A stretch of DNA of 64,000 bases from Lysinibacillus sp. OF-1. GTDB taxonomy: Bacteria; Bacillota; Bacilli; Bacillales_A; Planococcaceae. A model generated the notes under the pieces. The model ran no database searches. It was not told where the DNA came from and saw nothing but the letters and a program-made list of their open reading frames with translations. Below are positions 9,929-18,116 of this stretch, in pieces. A program made the position numbers and the translations under genes. Location: positions 4,278,001 to 4,342,000 of the forward strand of contig NZ_CP102798.1 of the NCBI RefSeq assembly GCF_028356935.1, in the 5' to 3' direction. Position 1 is the stretch's first letter. Every line of letters starts with the position of its first letter.

Positions 9929-10008
9929 AAAGCAAGTACTTATAAAACTAATATGATAGAAGTATAGAAAAGGATATTTTATACGTGCTTTTCTAAGGAG
10001 GGACTATC

Positions 10009-10695
10009 TTGAAACCAATTATATTCTGTGATTTCGATGGCACGATAACAGAAACTGATAATATCTTTTCATTAATGACTGAATTTGTACGAGAGGATTC
10101 TGAAAAAATTGCTAAAGCCATGATGGAACAAACCATTTCATTTAAAGATGGGCTTTCTGCTATGTTTCATCTACTTTCTACTCAACAAAAAGATGAAGTA
10201 ATTCAATATCTTATGGATTCAGCAGTAATTCGTGAGGGCTTTGGGGATTTTGTTCGCTATGCTCAAGACCATAACATACCATTTTATATTGTAAGCGGTG
10301 GCGTTGATTTTTTCATTGAGCCTCTAGTTGAAAAATATGGTCCTTTTTCGGGCATCTACTGTAATAAAGCCGATTTTTCAGGTGAACAAATAGAACTAAT
10401 CTATCCAAATAACTGTGACGAGGAATGTGTTAAATATAGCACACAAGGTTGCGGTTGCTGTAAACCTAGCGTGATGCGGAAGATTGCAGAGGAGGATCAT
10501 TTTAAAATTGTGATTGGTGACTCTCTTTCTGATTTTGAGGCAGCTAAACTAGCAAATATTGTTCTTGCTAGAGATCATCTCGTTCAGCGCTGTGAGGAGC
10601 TTCATATTCCATATAAACCTTTTACTACATTTCATGATTGTCTAAATAGTGTACAAGAGCTTGTGGAATCAAAAAAGGCTGTTCCTACAATATAG
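10009..10695 (+). CDS. mtnX: MtnX-type HAD phosphatase
   Basis: HAD-IB phosphatase of 228 residues. In B. subtilis MtnX dephosphorylates 2-hydroxy-3-keto-5-methylthiopentenyl-1-phosphate in methionine salvage. Motif I is FCDFDGT (nucleophile D8, acid D10), motif II YIVSGG near residue 100, and motif III/IV IGDSLSDFEAA near 170. The cysteine-rich CDEECVKYSTQGCGCCK segment near 140-155 resembles the MtnX cap. The start is TTG at 10009 behind the excellent site AAGGAGGG. No other methionine-salvage gene (mtnW, mtnB, mtnK) is nearby, so the exact substrate is an inference. Confidence 0.8.
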   Translation: MKPIIFCDFDGTITETDNIFSLMTEFVREDSEKIAKAMMEQTISFKDGLSAMFHLLSTQQKDEVIQYLMDSAVIREGFGDFVRYAQDHNIPFYIVSGGVDFFIEPLVEKYGPFSGIYCNKADFSGEQIELIYPNNCDEECVKYSTQGCGCCKPSVMRKIAEEDHFKIVIGDSLSDFEAAKLANIVLARDHLVQRCEELHIPYKPFTTFHDCLNSVQELVESKKAVPTI

Positions 10696-10704
10696 AAAAA
10701 TAAC

Positions 10705-10735
10705 AAGGGAGCCACTTTAAATGACTCCCTTTTCC
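10705..10735. terminator. bidirectional terminator
   Basis: AAGGGAG and CTCCCTT form the stem between the convergent mtnX and zupT genes; T-rich tails occur on both strands. Confidence 0.75.
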
Positions 10736-10743
10736 TATTTTAA

Positions 10744-11553
10744 TTATGCTAATAATACTAAGCTAATGGCCATGACAGCCATTCCCCCTACTAGACCATA
10801 CATGGATAAATGTGTTTCATCGTATCTTTGCGCTGCAGGTAATAATTCATCTAATGAAATAAAAACCATAATGCCTGCAACACCAGCAAACACGATGCCA
10901 AACATTACATCTGTTAAAAAGGGCATAAGGAGCAAAAATGCTACTAGTGCACCGACAGGCTCTGCTAATCCTGATAAAAAAGATAACTTAAAAGCTTTTC
11001 GACGATTGCCCGTTGCAAAGAAAATAGGGACTGATACAGCAATGCCTTCTGGAATATTATGAATGGCTACTGCAATAGCAATAGCAATCCCCACATTTGG
11101 GTCATTAATAGCTGACATAAATGTAGCAATGCCCTCAGGAAAATTATGAATGCCAATAGCGAGAGCTGTAAAAATACCCATCTTCATCAAATGCTCTTCA
11201 TTGACCTGAGGCTTCACTGCATTCACATCTTCAACTAGCTTTACTTCGTGAGGATTAGTAGCCTTAGGAATAAATTTATCTATTAAAGCAATAAATAACA
11301 TCCCGCCAAAAAATCCGAGAATTGTCATCCAATAGCCATTTGTTGTGCCTAATGCGTCGGTTAAAGCATCTTTCGCTTTAACAAAAATTTCTACAAGGGA
11401 TACATATATCATGACCCCTGCTGAAAAGCCCAATGCAAATGATAAAAATTTTGTATTTGTTCTTGATGTAAAAAAGGCGATTAAACTACCTACACCTGTT
11501 GCAAGTCCGGCAAAAAGAGTCAACCCTAGTGCCAGTAAAACATTTCCGTCCAT
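10744..11553 (-). CDS. zupT: ZIP-family zinc transporter
   Basis: ZIP (ZupT-type) divalent metal importer, 269 residues, about eight transmembrane helices, plasma membrane. The metal-path motifs HNFPEGIATF (near 136) and HNIPEGIAVSVP (near 164) are present in helices 4 and 5. A more charged loop near 95-125 precedes them. Substrates of relatives are Zn, Fe, Mn and Co. The start is ATG at 11553. The gene is monocistronic with its own promoter, and no Zur-like box was recognised. Confidence 0.92.
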   Translation of the reverse strand: MDGNVLLALGLTLFAGLATGVGSLIAFFTSRTNTKFLSFALGFSAGVMIYVSLVEIFVKAKDALTDALGTTNGYWMTILGFFGGMLFIALIDKFIPKATNPHEVKLVEDVNAVKPQVNEEHLMKMGIFTALAIGIHNFPEGIATFMSAINDPNVGIAIAIAVAIHNIPEGIAVSVPIFFATGNRRKAFKLSFLSGLAEPVGALVAFLLLMPFLTDVMFGIVFAGVAGIMVFISLDELLPAAQRYDETHLSMYGLVGGMAVMAISLVLLA

Positions 11554-11588
11554 TCCCTTCTTCCTTTTCTCTTTTTATTATTGTACTC

Positions 11589-11617
11589 ATCTTAACTTAG
11601 AAGTTTCCTATACGCAA
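11589..11617 (-). promoter_or_regulatory. probable promoter of zupT
   Basis: On the minus strand TTGCGT (11612-11617) and TAAGAT (11589-11594) lie 17 bases apart, 36 bases upstream of the zupT start codon. Confidence 0.5.
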
Positions 11618-11854
11618 TTCTTTTTTATAAGGTAAATATCATTCTTTACAATAGGGAAATCATGCTCATTCATTAGTATATAAAAAACCGTGAGCACATT
11701 CTTTCTGAGAGAGTCACTGCCTCCCGTTTCATCTACTTCTACATAGAAGATAATCAAATATAGCAAAGACAGAGACATTTTGCTTATCTTGCTGTCACGA
11801 CTGTGATGTTGTGGGGAATTTAAAGAAATGCTTATAAAAAGGACCGAAACATGT
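11618..11854. other. intergenic stretch, nothing recognised
   Basis: Part of a 377-base spacer between zupT (start) and the PAP2 gene (end), both on the minus strand. Outside the zupT promoter and PAP2 terminator I see no gene, repeat or structured RNA. Confidence 0.5.
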
Positions 11855-11890
11855 AAAAAGGAATCGAGATTAAATTTCTCGATTCCTTTT
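11855..11890 (-). terminator. terminator of the PAP2 gene
   Basis: AAAAGGAATCGAGA pairs perfectly with TCTCGATTCCTTTT around a six-base loop. It is near-symmetrical and could act on both strands. Confidence 0.85.
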
Positions 11891-11930
11891 GTAGACAGTA
11901 CCAGTTCATCCTGATACTACTTATACTTTT

Positions 11931-12539
11931 TTATTTATGGTTTGATTGAAACGATTTTTTACGACGTTCATACCAGATGACACAGATGATAAACCAAGTA
12001 TATCCCATACTCCAACCTGCAAGCACATCCGTAGCAAAGTGTCGAGCTCCTGCAATACGTGATAATCCAATGAGTACCATTAGAATTATTGCACCTAGCC
12101 ACAGCACAATTTTACGACCTTTACTATTATTCTCGGCGAAAATATAAGCGATTGTGAATAAGTACAGAATACCCGTCATAGCATGTCCAGATGGAAAGCT
12201 AAAGGATGTCAGTTGGTTCTCCAATTCAGGACGTGGTCTTTGGATCCATTTTTTTAGTAATTGATTCAAAACATTGCCCGCTGCAAAAGTTAACACTACA
12301 AATAGCATGGCTCGATAATTTTTTACCTTCCAAGCTAAATACACCATTAAGACTACTGCGACAGCGACAACAAATTTAGGCTCTCCTATATAATGAAAGA
12401 TCTCTATAAATCGATTACCAAAAAAGATCTCCGCCATCTTTGCGTCAAATGTATTCATGAACTCGCTTTGATAAGTAGCTCTTACTACGAAAAATACAAT
12501 TAGCGTTAAAATTGCTAATGGATATGCCCATTTTTTCAT
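11931..12539 (-). CDS. PAP2-family membrane phosphatase
   Basis: Integral membrane lipid phosphatase of 202 residues with about six helices. All three catalytic motifs are visible: KKWIQRPRPE near 90 (K-x6-R-P), FPSGHA near 115, and SRIAGARHFATDVLAG near 160-175 (S-R-x5-H-x3-D). Relatives dephosphorylate undecaprenyl pyrophosphate (BcrC/YodM) or phosphatidylglycerol phosphate; sequence alone does not decide. The C-terminus is basic (YERRKKSFQ). The ATG at 12537-12539 follows GAGGTGAAAGA. Confidence 0.9.
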   Translation of the reverse strand: MKKWAYPLAILTLIVFFVVRATYQSEFMNTFDAKMAEIFFGNRFIEIFHYIGEPKFVVAVAVVLMVYLAWKVKNYRAMLFVVLTFAAGNVLNQLLKKWIQRPRPELENQLTSFSFPSGHAMTGILYLFTIAYIFAENNSKGRKIVLWLGAIILMVLIGLSRIAGARHFATDVLAGWSMGYTWFIICVIWYERRKKSFQSNHK

Positions 12540-12623
12540 TCTTTCACCTCAAAAACATTCATGCTATGATCTTCACATCATAACATAAATAAGTCTATTC
12601 TGAGCGAAATATAGACTCTCGTT

Positions 12624-12755
12624 TTAAGAAAGGTAAGCACGTTCGTATTCTTGATAAACATGGATGGATGCTTCTTCAGGTTTGTTAAAATAATCGGAAA
12701 TAGCCAATGCAATAATAAACAAAATGGCTACTATAGGTAGTATTTTTCTAAACAT
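12624..12755 (-). CDS. small single-helix membrane protein, 43 residues
   Basis: Short ORF beginning ATG at 12753-12755 behind AGGGAGTGTTTAGG. It encodes MFRKILPIVAILFIIALAI followed by a short acidic and aromatic tail ending YERAYLS. A single N-terminal hydrophobic helix of about 17 residues follows two basic residues, giving a signal-anchor topology. It lies between PAP2 and an unrecognised gene on the same strand. No family was recognised. The ribosome site and clean TM-plus-tail layout support coding. Confidence 0.6.
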   Translation of the reverse strand: MFRKILPIVAILFIIALAISDYFNKPEEASIHVYQEYERAYLS

Positions 12756-12792
12756 CCTAAACACTCCCTTATCCTTTTTTGTTCCACTTCGT

Positions 12793-13692
12793 TTACTTGA
12801 TTAACACAGGATCAAATAGCCAATCTTTTGGGCCAAAGTTTGAATCCTTTTCTCCTCTAACTTCACGAGAAATACCATTTTTTATAATCGTTTCTCTAAA
12901 TCTTTTACTGAACAAAGTCTTTCTATAAAGATATCTTCCATCGTGACTACATTCAGCTGAGTAAAATACATCGCCTTTTAAGTGCTTTAAATCTTCATGC
13001 TCATAGGTATCAGGACCATTAATCACGCCATTTAAGCCGCAGCTACATGGAGGTTGTTCCGTTGCAAAATATAATTTTACTCTATCCTTGCTACATTCAG
13101 GCAGCACTTGAACAGGAATAATTTGATAAGCTAGTTGCTTTCCTTCTTCAGGTCCTTGATGGATAACCTCTAAAAGTTCAAAGCCTTCTAAACTTTCCTT
13201 TTTCATGAGTGATGCTAGTGCCTCAGAAGCAACCCAATAACCATTTACATGGACTAAATGGCGATCCTTCATTTGTGTAGTATCAATGACTATAGGTGAT
13301 AACTGCTCTTTATCCATTAGACCACAGTATTTACAGTGTGTGCTTAAAGAAAATAATGTCCCTTTGTCCTCTAAGAACATTTCTGGTGAATTACCTGTTG
13401 AATTTAAAGTAAATAATGGTGCCCGTTCATATTCCATATCTGAAAATTCAAAGTAAAAACGTTCTCCTATTGAAACAATACCAAATTCGCGTTCTAATGA
13501 TTTATATAAAGCTGTTACCTGTTCGTATGTTACATCTTCATTTAATGTAAAAATAGGATTAAACTTTGTTTTTAAATTTCTTTTTCTAATTTCAGGCGCA
13601 CCAATCGCAATACCATGACGATTATAAACGTTAATAACTTGATCTTGACTAGTTTCATCTACGGAAAACAAATTTTCAAGTTCTACTTTCAC
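12793..13692 (-). CDS. hypothetical protein with CxxC-type motifs next to comA
   Basis: Unrecognised soluble protein of 299 residues starting with GTG at 13690-13692 behind AAGGTAGG. No signal peptide or membrane helix. Two cysteine clusters, HCKYCGLMD near residue 118 and PPCSCGLNG near 220, could bind a metal, somewhat like the double-CXXCG proteins, but I do not claim that family. The C-terminal third contains YSAECSHDGRYLYRKTLFSKRF. It lies downstream of comA on the same strand, and a TGGCG repeat cluster lies 209-258 bases before its start. It could be a quorum-controlled gene; this is inference. Confidence 0.75.
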   Translation of the reverse strand: MKVELENLFSVDETSQDQVINVYNRHGIAIGAPEIRKRNLKTKFNPIFTLNEDVTYEQVTALYKSLEREFGIVSIGERFYFEFSDMEYERAPLFTLNSTGNSPEMFLEDKGTLFSLSTHCKYCGLMDKEQLSPIVIDTTQMKDRHLVHVNGYWVASEALASLMKKESLEGFELLEVIHQGPEEGKQLAYQIIPVQVLPECSKDRVKLYFATEQPPCSCGLNGVINGPDTYEHEDLKHLKGDVFYSAECSHDGRYLYRKTLFSKRFRETIIKNGISREVRGEKDSNFGPKDWLFDPVLIK

Positions 13693-13900
13693 AATACACG
13701 CCTACCTTTATAAAGTTTTATGGTGAAGTATATTGACTAGCTAGTAACATTCTACAATCTACTAACGCTACTTTATTCATAGATAGTCAGGCTGCTTATT
13801 CTAATAAAATCTATTGTCTATTACTCACTAAAGCAAATCTACTTAACCACCGTTAATTTAAGCGTACCAGTACTTACACCGTCTTTTCAACTTCGGGTTT

Positions 13901-13950
13901 ACGCCAATTTTTTGGCGTGATTCAAGTGAAAATCTGGCGTGATTTGGCGG
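13901..13950. repeat. TGGCG motif cluster A
   Basis: A perfect inverted repeat ACGCCAA-N4-TTGGCGT (13901-13918) is followed by TGGCGT (13935-13940) and TGGCGG (13945-13950). The 6-4-6 geometry recalls the B. subtilis ComA box (TTGCGG-N4-CCGCAA), though the half-site differs. Similar elements lie upstream of comQ at 18194-18318. The role as an operator is inferred. Confidence 0.55.
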
Positions 13951-13952
13951 TC

Positions 13953-13984
13953 ATAAAAAACACCGCCACTTTTTTGGCGGTGTT
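13953..13984 (-). terminator. terminator of the comQXPA operon
   Basis: On the minus strand AACACCGCCA pairs with TGGCGGTGTT around AAAAAG, and TTTT follows. The stem contains the TGGCG motif, so it may have a double origin, but the T-tract makes termination the simplest reading. Confidence 0.75.
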
Positions 13985-14114
13985 CCTAGTATTTTATAGG
14001 TTATTTCTCATATAAATATGGTTTTATTTTACTAAGGTAATATTTAGGATAGTAAACTCCCAGAAAGCTCCCTTTTTATTGAAAAATATACCAAGAGTAT
14101 AGCATAGAAATAGT

Positions 14115-14735
14115 TTAGAGTAAATTCATTCTTTCAGCTAGATTTACAGCCTCTGTTCGTGAATCTACATTGAGCAGAGAAAAGAGTTGTGTCAAATATC
14201 TCTCAGTTGTTCGCTGAGGAATGTTTAATTCAATCGCGATGGCTTTATTTGTATGGCCCTCCGCAATCAATCTTAAAATTTTCTTTTCCTTTTCATTTAA
14301 ATGAATATCTTTTGCATCTTGCAGTTTAAATTTATCATCCAAAAAATCCAAGAAATTTTTAGGTAAAACAATTTCTCCGTTTGCAATGGCTCTCACCGTT
14401 CGTAAAATTTGCTCTTTAGAGGCCGTTTTAGCTAAAATGCCTTCTATTTTTCTTTCCAAAATAAGCGGGTAATAATCCGTGATATCATCACCTGTATAGA
14501 GGATAACTGCAGCATTTGACTGAAAAGCTTTAATATTACGGGCTAAGTTAATGCCATTTTCGAGTGGCATATTGATATCAATCAAATAGATATCATATGG
14601 CTTATTTTTTATTCTTTGAATAACACAAGTAGCATCGCTTTCCGTATCAATGATAATATCATCATTCTCTTGAAATAAGTTTTTAGTTCCCTCTAATACT
14701 ATTGGGTGATCATCCACTATGAGCATCGTAATCAA
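14115..14735 (-). CDS. comA: ComA-like response regulator
   Basis: NarL/LuxR-type response regulator of 206 residues, the output of the ComX-ComP system. The receiver has acidic residues D8 and D9 (VDDHP), phosphorylation site D53 (LIDIN), a T/S in LYTGDD and the switch lysine in ILAKTAS. The C-terminal helix-turn-helix (about 145-203) contains GHTNKAIAIELNIPQRTTERYLTQL in overlapping parts, and it ends NVDSRTEAVNLAERM, as in B. subtilis ComA. The start is taken as TTG at 14733-14735, eight bases after AAGGGAG; GTG at 14744 abuts the ribosome site. It overlaps comP by 26 bases. The name rests on locus context and similarity. Confidence 0.88.
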   Translation of the reverse strand: MITMLIVDDHPIVLEGTKNLFQENDDIIIDTESDATCVIQRIKNKPYDIYLIDINMPLENGINLARNIKAFQSNAAVILYTGDDITDYYPLILERKIEGILAKTASKEQILRTVRAIANGEIVLPKNFLDFLDDKFKLQDAKDIHLNEKEKKILRLIAEGHTNKAIAIELNIPQRTTERYLTQLFSLLNVDSRTEAVNLAERMNLL

Positions 14736-17013
14736 GTGTTTCACTCCCTTCTTTCACTATTATTCTAATAGACATCCCTTTGTTTATGTGAGCGTCAATA
14801 TAAAATTGCCCATTAAATGCTTTTACACGCTCCTGCATACCTCGAATACCCATAGACTCTGCTACAATAATATCCTCCACGTTACAGCCTACACCATCAT
14901 CATTATAAATGATTTCAAAGCCATCATTCATCTCATTTAAATGGATTTCAACGGATGCGGCATAGGAATGCTTTAACGCATTATTCAGTAGTTCTTGAAA
15001 CAATCGATAAATCATTAAATTCATGCGCTCATCCTCTAAATAAAGACGATCGATTGTATAAATGAGCACAAAGTTAGCTCTTTCTTGAACTTTTCGAATT
15101 AACTTTTCTAATGCAGCATTTAAACCTAAAGTATCCAATAAAGGAGGCTTTAGATTTTCACAATAGCTCCGCAATTCATATAAAGAGATAAGCATTTGTT
15201 TATGAATTTTAGCAAGTTGCTCTTGAATATCCGATGTATTCTTTGCATTAACAAGGACATCCACTTCTCGTGCAATATGGAGTTGCTCTTGTAAATTGGT
15301 GTCATGTAACTCTTGAGCTAACTGGTATTTTTCTTCTTCAAACCTTAACCATAATAGCTTATTTAGCCATGGTAACTGACCATCGTCAGCCTGTTTCATA
15401 TGCTTTAGTTCCTCTATCAGTTCTTCCACCATCTTTGTATTTTCAATAAAATTATTTACATACAATAGGAGCAATTCAAGCCATAAAAGCTCCTCATCTT
15501 TTAAATGGATCGTATTATTATGCCCCAACACTAATGCTCTTTTATAATGTGCGTCTTGATGGAGAAAGGCTACATAAACTTTGTCTATCTTTCTTATTTC
15601 TCCTAATCTCAACTCTTCCACAGTATCAGGATGAATCGTAAAACTTTCTCCAGCCATCGTTAAGAATTCATTCGTAACATAGTTATATGTTATGACAAAA
15701 ACATCCTCTAACTCAAGATGCATAGAAACTTCATAAGCAAATTTCTCTAAAAGCTCGTCGATTTTAATGGTTTTACCAATTTTATCTACAGCAGTATATA
15801 GTTGATGAATATAGTCACCTTTTGTAGAAAATAGTATTTTCCGTTTTCGATAATCAACCTTTTCTTTTACGTAAAAGAGAATTACTAATGATGAAAATGT
15901 AAAAAGTGCTACTCCTGACATGACAGTCATAGTTAAATACTGTCCTGCAATAAAATACAGTCCCATAGTAATCCATAACGTAAAGCTTAAAGAGAATATG
16001 ACATAATAGCGTAATCTTGTAATATGATACTCAATATCAAATAGCCTTTCCGTTAGTTGTGTAAAGATAAAGCTAAAAGGTATAAGCAATAAAAATAATG
16101 AGCAAATTTCAGCTGAAAGAATGTACGTATGAAAAAGAATTTGTGGAAGTGCATACAAAAAAAGAAATGGTAGAAACGGTATTAATATACTATTTAATAA
16201 AATTTTCAACTGTGGTGAGCTGTATTTGAAATAGCTTATTAGTAAAATACTAAGGATAATCACAAGGAGAAGAAGAAACATGGCTAATACTATATTGGAA
16301 AGAATATCGTTAGCAGCAGGATAAATAGTGCCTGTAAAACCTAGTATAAAAGCGATTATGGGGAAAACATAAAAGAGTTTGACATTATCCATAAATACCC
16401 AATTCGCTTTCACAAATAAAAAGTAATTTCTTAAAAAATGTAATAATAGGACTAAACATAACACCATACTACTACGATTGACGATAATACCGATCGCATC
16501 TAACCTACCAGAGACACCACTGCTCACATATGCTAATGAAACATTTAACATAAAAAGAATAAGTAAGTCTGCTAACTTTGAATTCCTTTGCTTGGAATGT
16601 AAATAAAACGCAATGAATAACGTCAAAAAATAATAACACGCCGGAACAAAAAATATATATAAAAATTGCTGAGGAATATCTAAGTGTCTAATATGTATGT
16701 TTATTAAACTTCCACTTGGCTTCATAACTGTTAAATCATTAGCTGATAATATTTTGGATTTATACTTCAGCTGATTTAAATGGTCAATTGGACGTTCATC
16801 TACCTTTACAATAACATCACCAATGGCTATATTTTGACTGTCCGCCCAGTCTTTATAATCAAGTTGAGTTACTACCCACTGACCATTTTCTTTTTCTACC
16901 TCAATATCAATATATGGCGCGCTATAATTCACATAATTTAAATAAAAGCCAATCATTAAATAGAGAATTATAGCTGGCCAAAATAATTTACTACGCAATG
17001 TTTTTAGTTCCAA
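14710..17013 (-). CDS. comP: ComP-like sensor histidine kinase
   Basis: Membrane receptor kinase for the ComX pheromone, 767 residues. Residues 1-30 form a first helix. Residues 40-110 are an extracellular PDZ-like region (IAIGDVIVKVDERP), as in B. subtilis ComP. About eight further hydrophobic segments run to residue 383. FDIEYHITRLRYY follows near 325, matching the ComP signature. The HisKA_3 domain has H570 in AQELHDTNLQ. The ATPase has NNALKHS near 690 and NDDGVGCNVED near 710, then MGIRGMQERV. The TTG start at 17013 overlaps comX by ten bases. Confidence 0.93.
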   Translation of the reverse strand: MELKTLRSKLFWPAIILYLMIGFYLNYVNYSAPYIDIEVEKENGQWVVTQLDYKDWADSQNIAIGDVIVKVDERPIDHLNQLKYKSKILSANDLTVMKPSGSLINIHIRHLDIPQQFLYIFFVPACYYFLTLFIAFYLHSKQRNSKLADLLILFMLNVSLAYVSSGVSGRLDAIGIIVNRSSMVLCLVLLLHFLRNYFLFVKANWVFMDNVKLFYVFPIIAFILGFTGTIYPAANDILSNIVLAMFLLLLVIILSILLISYFKYSSPQLKILLNSILIPFLPFLFLYALPQILFHTYILSAEICSLFLLLIPFSFIFTQLTERLFDIEYHITRLRYYVIFSLSFTLWITMGLYFIAGQYLTMTVMSGVALFTFSSLVILFYVKEKVDYRKRKILFSTKGDYIHQLYTAVDKIGKTIKIDELLEKFAYEVSMHLELEDVFVITYNYVTNEFLTMAGESFTIHPDTVEELRLGEIRKIDKVYVAFLHQDAHYKRALVLGHNNTIHLKDEELLWLELLLLYVNNFIENTKMVEELIEELKHMKQADDGQLPWLNKLLWLRFEEEKYQLAQELHDTNLQEQLHIAREVDVLVNAKNTSDIQEQLAKIHKQMLISLYELRSYCENLKPPLLDTLGLNAALEKLIRKVQERANFVLIYTIDRLYLEDERMNLMIYRLFQELLNNALKHSYAASVEIHLNEMNDGFEIIYNDDGVGCNVEDIIVAESMGIRGMQERVKAFNGQFYIDAHINKGMSIRIIVKEGSETLDYDAHSG

Positions 17014-17162
17014 ACATCACTTTCTGCAATCATCTCTCCGCTAAATGCTTCTAGAATTGCTTTTTGTTCAACAGGTGAAACTCCAATTAATGAGGCTTTT
17101 TGTTCTTTTAATAGTCCAACTAGGCTAGGATTTTGTTCTAAATACTGGATTACATTAATCAT
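17004..17162 (-). CDS. comX: ComX pheromone precursor, 52 residues
   Basis: Short gene between comQ and comP. ATG at 17160-17162 lies behind GAGGAGAG, which overlaps the comQ stop. The peptide begins MINVIQYLEQNPSLVGLL and ends GEMIAESDVWN. The length, the KEQKASLIGVSPVEQKAI core (compare KNKEACLIGFDVQE in B. subtilis ComX), and a single tryptophan next to the C-terminus all fit ComX. ComQ would prenylate that W51, and the last 6-11 residues would be released as pheromone. The tail has one residue after Trp (B. subtilis 168 has two). The gene overlaps comP by ten bases. Confidence 0.9.
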   Translation of the reverse strand: MINVIQYLEQNPSLVGLLKEQKASLIGVSPVEQKAILEAFSGEMIAESDVWN

Positions 17163-17174
17163 ACTAATCTCTCC

Positions 17175-18077
17175 TCATTTCATTAATTCTTGCAGATATA
17201 TTTTACCTAATTCGTTTATCTCTACATTTTCAAGGTAATTCAAGGCTTTAAACTTGTAAACATTTTTTATTGTGATGGCATAGCGTATTGCCCCACTATT
17301 TGTCAACTCATTTTCTGTTGCATTTTGATCTAAAACTGTAACTATATCATCATTATAATAGCTGGCAACAGAATTTGAAATATCATTTTTCTTGGTTAAA
17401 AGGTATATAATAGGCAATGAATATTTTTTGTTTAGCAGGTCATTTTTAGGGCCCCACACTTTCAAGCCTTGTATATCATTTTTAATTTGCTGGATAATAC
17501 CTATGTATTTCCCATACTCCTCTACTTCTTTAGAAACTTCCCCTTTTGCAAGTACTTCGCCGATCAAACAGCCCATTGCTGTTAAAGAGCCAGATTTCTG
17601 AGTTATCATTTGTACATAGGATTCTTCATCGCGGCAATTATTTAGTAAATCTAGTTGTTGACCATTTATACTTTGTAACGCGTATTTCTCAAGTAGTCTT
17701 ATAGCAACTTGTTTATGCTCAAAGGAAGTGTCATCGATTGCTTTAGAAGCCATGATCAGCATTGCTAAGGCAACGTTTAATGATAACTCAGGTGTTTTAC
17801 TCCAAATATAGTCTGAATCCTTATCCTGTATATCATCAATAATATCAAAGGAAAGTATTAAAAGTTCAATTGCCGCAGCTACTTTATAGATATCTTCATT
17901 TACTCCGTCAGAAAATGCTTCGTAATGCCAAAAGCATAACTTACCAAAGGAAAAACCTCTGGTTGTTTTTTCTTCTTTAAAGCTTTTTAACAGTAATTGT
18001 AGCTCATGTCCCAGTAATGTCTCATTTTCTATAAGAATGTCTAATGATTCATTAATACGTTCATCTAAACCGTTCAA
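17175..18077 (-). CDS. comQ: ComQ isoprenyl transferase
   Basis: Polyprenyl-synthase fold enzyme of 300 residues that prenylates the ComX tryptophan. The aspartate-rich motif is DDIQD at 81-85 (FDIIDDIQDKDSDY). The second motif is reduced to NDIQGLKVWGPKNDLL near 200, as in ComQ rather than in true chain-elongating synthases (DDxxD). The start is TTG at 18075-18077 behind GAGGAGAGGACTA. It is the first gene of the operon and comX follows after 12 bases. Alternative: another small-chain prenyl synthase; the comX-comP-comA neighbours make ComQ far more likely. Confidence 0.92.
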   Translation of the reverse strand: MNGLDERINESLDILIENETLLGHELQLLLKSFKEEKTTRGFSFGKLCFWHYEAFSDGVNEDIYKVAAAIELLILSFDIIDDIQDKDSDYIWSKTPELSLNVALAMLIMASKAIDDTSFEHKQVAIRLLEKYALQSINGQQLDLLNNCRDEESYVQMITQKSGSLTAMGCLIGEVLAKGEVSKEVEEYGKYIGIIQQIKNDIQGLKVWGPKNDLLNKKYSLPIIYLLTKKNDISNSVASYYNDDIVTVLDQNATENELTNSGAIRYAITIKNVYKFKALNYLENVEINELGKIYLQELMK

Positions 18078-18110
18078 TAGTCCTCTCTCCTCTCTAGCAT
18101 ATTACTAGAT

Positions 18111-18116
18111 ATTATA
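18111..18116 (-). promoter_or_regulatory. -10 element before comQ
   Basis: A perfect TATAAT on the minus strand lies 34 bases before the comQ TTG. The hexamer 17 bases upstream, AGTATT, is a poor -35. A good -10 without a -35 is typical of activator-dependent promoters, and the TGGCG cluster lies further upstream. Confidence 0.5.

Larger units (their letters stand above)
13693..14114. other. spacer downstream of comA with TGGCG repeats
   Basis: This 422-base gene-free stretch contains the comA terminator (13953-13984) and further TGGCG/CGCCA half-sites: ACGCCAA-TTTT-TTGGCGT at 13901-13918 and direct repeats at 13935 and 13945. The rest, including 13985-14114, shows nothing recognisable. The promoter for the 299-residue gene must lie in the left part. 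Confidence 0.6.

Noticed and set aside
13959..13984. 10-6-10 dyad AACACCGCCA/TGGCGGTGTT as a regulator site
   Set aside because: On the minus strand it is followed by a T-run and lies after comA, so it is best read as the operon terminator even though it contains the TGGCG motif.
14115..17013. DegS-DegU or LiaS-LiaR type two-component pair
   Set aside because: The kinase has many membrane segments and an extracellular PDZ-like loop as in ComP, and it lies next to comQ and comX.
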